A stretch of 48,602 nt of DNA from Muribaculaceae bacterium (GTDB taxonomy: Bacteria > Bacteroidota > Bacteroidia > Bacteroidales > Muribaculaceae). The notes under the pieces are model-generated. The model was not told the DNA's origin and did not search any database. It saw only the letters and a program-made list of their open reading frames with translations. Below are positions 42,740 to 48,602 of this stretch, piece by piece. The DNA is taken from assembly GCA_029062005.1 (NCBI GenBank), contig JAIDQZ010000097.1:1-48602 (forward strand), in the 5' to 3' direction. A program made the translations under genes and the position numbers. Position 1 is the stretch's first letter, and every line of letters starts with the position of its first letter.

Positions 42740-44905
42740 TTAGCGCTCTGTATTCTGAATCAGTTCAAGTCCGATACGCTTTCTGGATCGGTCTATGTCG
42801 ATGACCTTCACCTCTATCCTCTGACCCAGCTTCAGCACTTCGCCTACAGAAGATATGCGCCTTTTCGATATCCGGGAGATATGGAGAAGGCCATTTTCCT
42901 TTATACCGAGATTCACGAATGCACCGAAAGCCGTGATATTGTTTACGATACCAGGAAGCACCATTCCCTCGGTGATATGCCCGAAATCCTCTACACCCGG
43001 TGTGAACGCTTCATTGTCATCGTCTGTACGCGGATCCCTTCCTGGCTTCTTAAGTTCGGCAATAATGTCAGTCATTGTCTCCTGTCCTCCCATGCCCCTG
43101 CCGGCGAGATCCTTGATGTCAATGCTGTCAAGAAGGGCTGCTTTTCCGGGAAGTTCAGATACATCCTTGCCGATACTTTTTGCCATTTCCTTCACTAATC
43201 CGTAGCTTTCCGGATGTATTCCGGTATTGTCAAGAGGCTCCTTGCCTCCCGGAATACGAAGAAATCCTGCACTCAGTTCAAAAGCCTTGTCTCCGAGACG
43301 TGGCACCTTTCGCAACTCCCTGCGGGTAAGGAAATCACCGTTGGCAACCCTATATGTCACAATATTCTTAGCAAGTGCCGGGCCGATTCCCGAGACATAG
43401 GAAAGCAGCTGCTCGCTGGCAGTATTTACGTCCACTCCTACGGCATTCACACAGCTCATCACAGTATAGTCTAACATATCCTTCAGCTTTGCCTGATCCA
43501 CATCGTGCTGATACTGTCCGACTCCAATTGACTTCGGGTCTATCTTCACCAGCTCCGCCAACGGATCTATCAGCCGGCGCCCTATCGAGACCGCTCCCCT
43601 CACTGTCACGTCTTTGTCAGGAAATTCCTTTCGTGCCACATCGGATGCAGAATATACCGATGCCCCGTTCTCGTTAACTATATATACCGACCGCTCTCCT
43701 ATCAGGCCACTATCCTTCACGAATTTCTCGGTCTCGCGAGAAGCCGTACCGTTTCCTATGGCAACGGTGTCGAGATTGTGTTTCCTGATCATGTTCTCCA
43801 CAATTCTGCAAGACCCTTCGAAGTCATTTCTGGGAGGCACCGGATAGATCACAGAGTCATCGAGCAGATTCCCTTGTGTGTCGAGCGCCACCACCTTGCA
43901 TCCCGTCCTGTATCCGGGGTCTATGGCAAGGATGCGGTGCCCTTTTAATGGTGCTCCGAGCAGAAGCTGACGCAGATTACCCGCGAATATGTCGATGGCA
44001 ACCTTATCGGCATTTTCCTTAAGCGATGCCGACACTTCGTTCTCCACCGATGGGCAGAGAAGACGCTTGGCAGCATCCTCAACTGCGGAATCTATAAGAT
44101 CCGAGCACTCCTTCGACGCATAGCGCGGACCAAAACTGTCCACGAGCCGGTCTGTCAGCTCCCTCCCTTTTTCAGGCAGCTCATATTTTATTTTTATAAG
44201 ACCTTCCGCCTCAGCACGCCTCATGGCAAGATACTGATGTGAAGACATTCTCCTCACACTCTGTGAGAAGCCGCCATACTGAGCGAAAGGAGAATTTTCG
44301 AGTTCATCCTCCTTGCCCTTAGCCACTGTGCATGTGATCGATGCTGTCCGTTGATAATGGTTGCGTGTGATATTGCGCAGGCGGGGAGATTCCGATGCCC
44401 ATTCAGCTATTATGTCTGATGCGCCGGCAAGAGCATCCGCTGTGTCCACAACCCCGTTTTTTCCGACAAATCTCACGGCAGACTCAGTACAGTTTTCCGG
44501 GCGGCCCGTCATTATCATCTTTGCAAGCGGTTCAAGACCCTTTTCACGTGCGATTGTGGCTCGTGTCCGCTTTTTGGGTTTATATGGAGCATATATGTCC
44601 TCCAGTTCCGTCATTGAGGATGCCTTCGCAATAGATTCTTCCATCTTGGAGTCAAGCGCACCTGCTTCCGATATCGCATTCCGAATGAAGTCACGGCGTG
44701 AAGCCAGTTCCCGTTCCGTCTTCAAAGCGCTTTCTACCGCACGTACAGCCACTTCGTCCATACTCCCGGTCAGTTCCTTGCGGTAACGGCTTATAAATGG
44801 CACCGTGGCACCCTCGTCAAGAAGTTTCACCACCGCCGTCACACCCTTAAGGGAAAGTCCGGTCCTGGCAGCAACCCCTTTCAATATAATATCATCGTTG
44901 TCCAT
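42740..44905 (-). CDS. tex: Tex-family RNA-binding transcription accessory protein
   Basis: 721 residues from MDNDDIILKGVAARTGLS. An in-frame ATG at 44965 is upstream of the promoter -33 and is rejected. Features are the Tex N-terminal helices (TVPFISRYRKELTGSMDE), a YqgF-like nuclease fold (ILAIDPGYRTGCKVVALD), helix-hairpin-helix repeats (SYVSGIGPALAKNIV) and a C-terminal S1 domain (GMVLPGIVNNITAFGAFVNLGIKENGLLHIS). It binds nucleic acid and affects transcription. It is monocistronic and convergent with the sirtuin gene. Confidence 0.94.
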   Translation of the reverse strand: MDNDDIILKGVAARTGLSLKGVTAVVKLLDEGATVPFISRYRKELTGSMDEVAVRAVESALKTERELASRRDFIRNAISEAGALDSKMEESIAKASSMTELEDIYAPYKPKKRTRATIAREKGLEPLAKMIMTGRPENCTESAVRFVGKNGVVDTADALAGASDIIAEWASESPRLRNITRNHYQRTASITCTVAKGKEDELENSPFAQYGGFSQSVRRMSSHQYLAMRRAEAEGLIKIKYELPEKGRELTDRLVDSFGPRYASKECSDLIDSAVEDAAKRLLCPSVENEVSASLKENADKVAIDIFAGNLRQLLLGAPLKGHRILAIDPGYRTGCKVVALDTQGNLLDDSVIYPVPPRNDFEGSCRIVENMIRKHNLDTVAIGNGTASRETEKFVKDSGLIGERSVYIVNENGASVYSASDVARKEFPDKDVTVRGAVSIGRRLIDPLAELVKIDPKSIGVGQYQHDVDQAKLKDMLDYTVMSCVNAVGVDVNTASEQLLSYVSGIGPALAKNIVTYRVANGDFLTRRELRKVPRLGDKAFELSAGFLRIPGGKEPLDNTGIHPESYGLVKEMAKSIGKDVSELPGKAALLDSIDIKDLAGRGMGGQETMTDIIAELKKPGRDPRTDDDNEAFTPGVEDFGHITEGMVLPGIVNNITAFGAFVNLGIKENGLLHISRISKRRISSVGEVLKLGQRIEVKVIDIDRSRKRIGLELIQNTER

Positions 44906-44926
44906 GTAATTCTTTTTGATAAAAGA

Positions 44927-44958
44927 CAAAATTAATAATAAATTCCGAAATGCGCAAC
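44927..44958 (-). promoter_or_regulatory. Promoter of tex
   Basis: On the minus strand GTTG (44958-44955), a 20-base spacer and TAATTTTG (44934-44927). It shares 19 identical bases, GAATTTATTATTAATTTTG, with the GNAT-operon promoter at 19552. Confidence 0.7.
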
Positions 44959-45098
44959 ATGGCATTTATACCCCCGTTATTTAAGTATTTATCTCTGACT
45001 GATTAAAGACGGCATATGCACATTTTGTCGCAATTGCGCTGATTATTAAATTTTGTTAAACATTCTTGACAGGTGGCAAATGTTAACGCATTTTTACT

Positions 45099-45106
45099 TA
45101 TCTTTG
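45099..45106 (+). promoter_or_regulatory. -7 element of the 2-oxoacid oxidoreductase operon promoter
   Basis: TATCTTTG matches TAnnTTTG; the -33 region is weak. The leader of about 70 bases before the ferredoxin ATG shows no clear fold. Confidence 0.5.
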
Positions 45107-45179
45107 TAGATGTAATAATCAGCAAATATTCATTTGCCATATTACAGATATATAAAAGCATAATCACAGATCTAAACAA

Positions 45180-45410
45180 ATGGCAAAAATACAAGGAGCC
45201 GTCACCGTCAATGAGCAACGGTGTAAAGGATGCAATCTCTGCGTGGTCGCCTGCCCGACCGACACTCTGTCGCTTCAGCCATATGAAGTGAATGACCGTG
45301 GCTACCATTTCGCCTACATGTCAAATCCGGAAGCATGTATCGGATGCTGCAGCTGCGCTCTTGTTTGCCCCGACGCCTGCATCGAGGTATACCGCGTGAA
45401 GATTGACTGA
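45180..45410 (+). CDS. Ferredoxin-type delta subunit of a 2-oxoacid:ferredoxin oxidoreductase
   Basis: 76 residues with two 4Fe-4S motifs: CKGCNLCVVACP and CIGCCSCALVCP. It carries electrons from the thiamine pyrophosphate centre to ferredoxin. It is the first gene of a four-gene operon with alpha, beta and gamma subunits. Confidence 0.92.
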   Translation: MAKIQGAVTVNEQRCKGCNLCVVACPTDTLSLQPYEVNDRGYHFAYMSNPEACIGCCSCALVCPDACIEVYRVKID

Positions 45411-45452
45411 GACACCCGTCTCCTAAGCTCCAACTAATTAGATTGATACAAT

Positions 45453-46538
45453 ATGGAAGAGATAAGACTCATGAAGGGCAACGAGGCAATAGCCCATGCC
45501 GCTATCCGCTACGGTTGCGACGGGTATTTCGGCTATCCCATCACCCCTCAGTCGGAAGTGCTTGAGACTCTTGAGGCGCTCATGCCCTGGGACACCACCG
45601 GCATGGTAGTGGTTCAGGCGGAATCGGAAGTCGCAGCCATCAATATGGTCTACGGCGGCGCCGCCACAGGAAAGGCGGTGATGACATCATCCTCGTCTCC
45701 GGGTGTCAGCCTGAAGCAGGAAGGTATATCATATATAGCCGCATCATCACTCCCAGCGCTCATCCTCAACGTGATGCGAGGAGGTCCGGGACTCGGCACC
45801 ATCCAGCCCTCGCAGGCAGACTATTTTCAGGCTGTAAAGGGAGGCGGTCACGGCGACTATCATCTGATAGTTCTCGCACCCTCCACAGTGCAGGAAATGG
45901 CTGATTTCGTAGGACTCGGTTTCGACCTCGCATTCAAATACCAGAATCCGGCGATGATCCTCGCCGATGGCATCGTAGGTCAGATGATGGAGAAAGTGGT
46001 GCTTCCGGAGCAGCGCAAGCGCCGCACGGATGCGGAAATACGTCAGCAATGCCCATGGGCGGCTACGGGTCGTGAGGGTCGCCGTAAACGCAATGTGGTG
46101 ACTTCCCTTGAACTTGAGTCCGCGAAAATGGAAGTAATCAACGATCAGCTGCAGGCTAAATACCGTGAGATAGAGGCTAATGAGACTCGCTGGGAAGAGA
46201 TTGACACCGAAGATGCCGACTATCTGATCATATCTTTTGGATCGGTAGCACGAATCTCCACTAAGGCGAAGGAACTCGCAGGTCAGGAAGGCATAAAAGT
46301 CGGCATCATACGCCCCATTACCCTCTGGCCATTCCCATCCGAGGCAATCCGGAAAGCTGCTGAAGGAAAGAAAGGAATCCTCGTGGTAGAACTCAATGCC
46401 GGACAGATGATAGAAGACGTGCGGCTCGCTGTCCACGATTCACTCCCCGTGAAGCATTTCGGCAGGATGGGCGGCATAATACCCAGCCCCTCCGAGATTG
46501 TCGCCGCACTCAAGGAAAAGGTAGTAGAAAATAAATAA
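45453..46538 (+). CDS. vorB: 2-oxoacid:ferredoxin oxidoreductase alpha subunit (VorB-type)
   Basis: 361 residues. Features are RLMKGNEAIAHAAIRYGCDGYFGYPITPQSEVLETL, AESEVAAINMVYGGAATGKAVMTSSSSPGVSLKQEGISYIA, and a C-terminal domain with GSVARISTKAKELAGQEGIKVGIIRPITLWPFP. Annotated relatives are 3-methyl-2-oxobutanoate dehydrogenase subunit VorB. The reaction is oxidative decarboxylation of a branched 2-oxoacid, or 2-oxoglutarate, to the acyl-CoA with reduced ferredoxin; the exact substrate is not shown by the sequence. Confidence 0.88.
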   Translation: MEEIRLMKGNEAIAHAAIRYGCDGYFGYPITPQSEVLETLEALMPWDTTGMVVVQAESEVAAINMVYGGAATGKAVMTSSSSPGVSLKQEGISYIAASSLPALILNVMRGGPGLGTIQPSQADYFQAVKGGGHGDYHLIVLAPSTVQEMADFVGLGFDLAFKYQNPAMILADGIVGQMMEKVVLPEQRKRRTDAEIRQQCPWAATGREGRRKRNVVTSLELESAKMEVINDQLQAKYREIEANETRWEEIDTEDADYLIISFGSVARISTKAKELAGQEGIKVGIIRPITLWPFPSEAIRKAAEGKKGILVVELNAGQMIEDVRLAVHDSLPVKHFGRMGGIIPSPSEIVAALKEKVVENK

Positions 46539-46562
46539 TCAAGGCTCCTGCCTATCTGAAAT

Positions 46563-47339
46563 ATGGATATAAAAGATATAATCCGCCCTGAAAACAAGGT
46601 TTACAGCGCTCCGGAACTTCTTGATGAAGTCAACATGCACTATTGTCCCGGCTGCAGCCATGGCGTGATACATAAGCTTGTGGCTGAGGTAATCGCCGAA
46701 CTCGGCATAGTGGAACGCACAGTCGGAGTCTCCCCCGTAGGATGCGCGGTGTTTGCCTACAACTATATCGATTGCGACTGGATTGAAGCAGCCCACGGAC
46801 GTGCCCCCGCCATCGCCACTGCAGTCAACCGTCTATGGCCCGAGAATGTGGTGTTCACCTACCAAGGCGACGGCGACATGTCGGCGATCGGCACCGCAGA
46901 GACTATCCACGCCGCAAACAGGGGCGAGAACATCGTGATGATCTTCGTCAACAACGCAATATACGGCATGACAGGCGGTCAGATGGCACCTACCACACTG
47001 CTTGGACAAAAGACCGCCACATCCCCCTACGGACGCCGTGTCGACCTTAACGGATATCCGCTTGAGATAACCAATCTGCTCAAGGAGCTTGACGGCACCT
47101 GCTTCGTCACCCGCCAGAGCGTGCATACTCCCGCCAATGTCCGCAAGACCAAGGCAGCCCTGAAGAAGGCATTCCGGAACGCCATGGCAAAGAAAGGCAC
47201 AAGCGTGGTAGAGGTGGTGTCCACATGCAATTCCGGATGGAAGATGAGTCCTGAAAAGGCAAACGAATGGATGGCTCAGAATATGTTTGAGAAATATCCT
47301 CTCGGCGACCTGAAAGACGTAGACGCAACCAATCAGTAA
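46563..47339 (+). CDS. 2-oxoacid:ferredoxin oxidoreductase beta subunit, thiamine pyrophosphate-binding
   Basis: 258 residues. It starts with a conserved Cys motif (YCPGCSHGVIHKLVAEVI). The TPP/Mg site is GDGDMSAIGTAETIHAANRGENIVMIFVNNAIYGMTGGQMAPTT. It is the catalytic subunit that decarboxylates the 2-oxoacid. It follows vorB by 24 bases and precedes the gamma subunit by 12. Confidence 0.92.
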   Translation: MDIKDIIRPENKVYSAPELLDEVNMHYCPGCSHGVIHKLVAEVIAELGIVERTVGVSPVGCAVFAYNYIDCDWIEAAHGRAPAIATAVNRLWPENVVFTYQGDGDMSAIGTAETIHAANRGENIVMIFVNNAIYGMTGGQMAPTTLLGQKTATSPYGRRVDLNGYPLEITNLLKELDGTCFVTRQSVHTPANVRKTKAALKKAFRNAMAKKGTSVVEVVSTCNSGWKMSPEKANEWMAQNMFEKYPLGDLKDVDATNQ

Positions 47340-47351
47340 GTATCGAAAGAC

Positions 47352-47897
47352 ATGAAGACAGAAATCATAGCTGCCGGTTTCGGAGGACAGGGCGTGCTGT
47401 CGATGGGCAAGATCCTTGCCTATTCCGGACTTATGGACGATAAGGAAGTGACATGGATGCCCTCCTATGGACCCGAACAGCGTGGCGGCACAGCCAATGT
47501 TACGGTTATACTCAGCGATGAGAAGATATCATCGCCGGTGCTTGACACCTACGATATCGTCATTGCACTCAATCAGCAGAGTCTCGATAAATTCGGACCT
47601 CGCGTGAAGCAGGGCGGAACACTCATATATGACACCAACGGCATACACAAGCATCCGGAAAGGACCGACATAAGCATCTATCCCATCGATGCCATGGATG
47701 CCGCCCTTGAGCTTGGCAATTCCAAAGCCTACAACATGATCGTGATGGGAGCACTGCTTGAAGCCATGGAATATAAGATTCCTATGGAAAACGTAAGGAA
47801 AGGATTGAAGAAATCACTTCCCGAACGCCATCACAGGCTTATTCCGCTCAACGAGCAGGCAATCGAAAAGGGCAGGTCGATTCTGAAAAAGAAATAA
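47352..47897 (+). CDS. 2-oxoacid:ferredoxin oxidoreductase gamma subunit
   Basis: 181 residues. Features are AAGFGGQGVLSMGKILAYSGLMDDKEVTWMPSYGPEQRGGTANVTVILSDEKISSP and NMIVMGALLEAM. This is the family's CoA-binding or structural subunit. It is the last gene of the operon and is followed by a terminator. Confidence 0.92.
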   Translation: MKTEIIAAGFGGQGVLSMGKILAYSGLMDDKEVTWMPSYGPEQRGGTANVTVILSDEKISSPVLDTYDIVIALNQQSLDKFGPRVKQGGTLIYDTNGIHKHPERTDISIYPIDAMDAALELGNSKAYNMIVMGALLEAMEYKIPMENVRKGLKKSLPERHHRLIPLNEQAIEKGRSILKKK

Positions 47898-47943
47898 GAC
47901 GGATCAGTCCGCACGGAAGAAATAACTTATCTACATATCTACT

Positions 47944-47981
47944 TGAGGAGAATCGCGGTCTCAGCGGTCCTCCTCATTTTT
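47944..47981 (+). terminator. Terminator of the 2-oxoacid oxidoreductase operon
   Basis: TGAGGAG (47944-47950) pairs with CTCCTCA (47970-47976), an inner CGC/GCG pair extends the fold, and five T follow. It also lies just past the VanZ gene stop on the other strand. Confidence 0.75.
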
Positions 47982-48395
47982 GTGTCGTCTGTATTTCATG
48001 AATTCAACCATAAAGGCGCAGACTGCCACGAAGAACGCCCCGGTTATATCTGCCACCATATCCCATAATTCGAATGAGCGACCGGCATTCATCTCACCTT
48101 GCAGCACTTCGGTGATGATTCCGACACCACTCGGAATGTCGGGGGAATAAAAAATGATCTCGATGTTGTCAGGAAATACCTGCCACCCCTTTCTTCTCAG
48201 ACCGTCAATTATAATGCATAAAGTAAAGCCTCCGAACATTATTGCGTGCGCTATCTTGTCGGCTCCTGGGAAAAGAGGGATGTCATTGTCGCCGAGAGGG
48301 TGGGGTGCCAGTGTAAGCCAGCATATGGCAAGAAAGCATACCACCGACAGTGTCCACGGAGGAAGCTTGTCAAGAAAAGATTTTACTGAATTCAT
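47961..48395 (-). CDS. VanZ-like membrane protein
   Basis: 144 residues with about four membrane helices. The first is TLSVVCFLAICWLTLAP, then DKIAHAIMFGGFTLCIIIDG with the HxxMF pattern typical of VanZ-like proteins, then a GIITEVLQGEM segment and DMVADITGAFFVAVCAFMVEF with the conserved Asp-rich helix. The function of these small proteins outside vancomycin operons is unknown. The C-terminus is basic and then acidic (KYRRHKNEEDR). The gene overlaps the convergent terminator. Confidence 0.82.
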   Translation of the reverse strand: MNSVKSFLDKLPPWTLSVVCFLAICWLTLAPHPLGDNDIPLFPGADKIAHAIMFGGFTLCIIIDGLRRKGWQVFPDNIEIIFYSPDIPSGVGIITEVLQGEMNAGRSFELWDMVADITGAFFVAVCAFMVEFMKYRRHKNEEDR

Positions 48396-48413
48396 AATAA
48401 TCCATTCATCTTC

Positions 48414-48456
48414 CGCAAGCTCAAGTTGATGTTTATATGGTTAAGCCAAGCTTGCG
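48414..48456. repeat. Intergenic repeat copy with short inverted ends
   Basis: 48414-48435 is the exact 22-nt copy of 8848-8869. CGCAAGCT at 48414-48421 is matched by AGCTTGCG at 48449-48456, so this copy could form a stem-loop. It sits directly before the next repeat. Confidence 0.6.
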
Positions 48457-48462
48457 ACACTT

Positions 48463-48602
48463 AGACCCCATCTCATAAAATTTCAGAGTCCCTGGGGTCG
48501 CTGGATTGGATCGATTTTTGGCTTCTGGCGATGGAGCATACCGAGGTATGTGACTGAGCCAAAGGACAAAAAGCGCCCAAGCCAGCGAAGGCTTTGGGTA
48601 AC
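48463..48602. mobile_element. Left end of a dispersed element, truncated by the window edge
   Basis: The first 26 bases (48463-48488; AGACCCCATCTCATAAAA core) are identical to the arm of the inverted repeat at 36369, and CCCTGGGG follows in both. The sequence after 48500 is unique here, has no open frame, and contains GGCTTCTGGCG and CGCCCAAGCCAG, a loosely inverted pair. It looks like the terminal repeat and untranslated edge of an insertion sequence. No transposase is visible before the window ends. Confidence 0.45.

Noticed and set aside
44906..44965. 20-residue N-terminal extension of Tex from ATG 44965
   Set aside because: It lies upstream of and through the promoter; homologous sequence starts at MDNDD.

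Overview
The window looks like chromosomal DNA of a Bacteroidales bacterium. The promoters support this: many genes are preceded by the Bacteroidetes-type element TTTG/GTTG, 19-20 bases, then TAnnTTTG, and few starts have a Shine-Dalgarno sequence. The protein set agrees, with SusC-like TonB receptors, a DUF4249 lipoprotein, lipoproteins with acidic surface-export signals, a TPR-lipoprotein regulator and a BtuG-type propeller. A Muribaculaceae-like member is my best guess, but the family is inference. Most of the window is ordinary core genome at moderate GC; the first gene (290-2086) is clearly AT-richer.

Layout. 1-3173: a TPR membrane regulator and a secreted Fib_succ_major-like protein. 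3175-5068: a metal-efflux permease with a C-terminal HMA domain, next to an HMA-AraC fusion regulator. 5185-5952: an acyl-ACP thioesterase. 6000-8838: the most unusual locus. A 57-residue Cys-rich peptide with two ACGSACGAG units (8064-8237) is followed by a terminator-like hairpin, a radical SAM/SPASM maturase and a translationally coupled quinone-oxidoreductase-type enzyme. An HxlR regulator is divergent, and a repeated TGATTGTCAA motif lies at the control region. This looks like an ACGX-type ribosomally made, modified peptide (RiPP) cassette. 8944-24730: housekeeping genes on the minus strand (mfd, S41 protease, nadB, an OmpA/TPR lipoprotein, an ATP-grasp/GNAT pair, uvrC, apt, mnmG, ybeY), with a perfect parS centromere site between apt and mnmG. 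25003-26774: LD-carboxypeptidase and a COG0731 radical SAM protein.

26948-33398 is a complete vitamin B12 uptake operon under a cobalamin riboswitch: surface binder BtuG, outer-membrane receptor BtuB, binding protein BtuF, permease BtuC, ATPase BtuD. It is followed by a separately promoted TonB receptor/DUF4249 lipoprotein pair (33443-36355). 36552-38597 makes GDP-L-fucose (gmd, fcl). Then come a tRNA-Arg(CCU), cdd, era, der, a zinc-cysteine-less sirtuin, tex on the opposite strand, a four-subunit 2-oxoacid:ferredoxin oxidoreductase (45180-47897) and a VanZ-like protein.

A dispersed repeat with a 26-nt conserved end occurs at 36369 as a closed inverted-repeat hairpin and at 48463 as the start of a longer element cut off by the window edge. 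No CRISPR array, prophage, rRNA or intact transposase gene was seen. All calls were made by reading the sequence; no database search was run.
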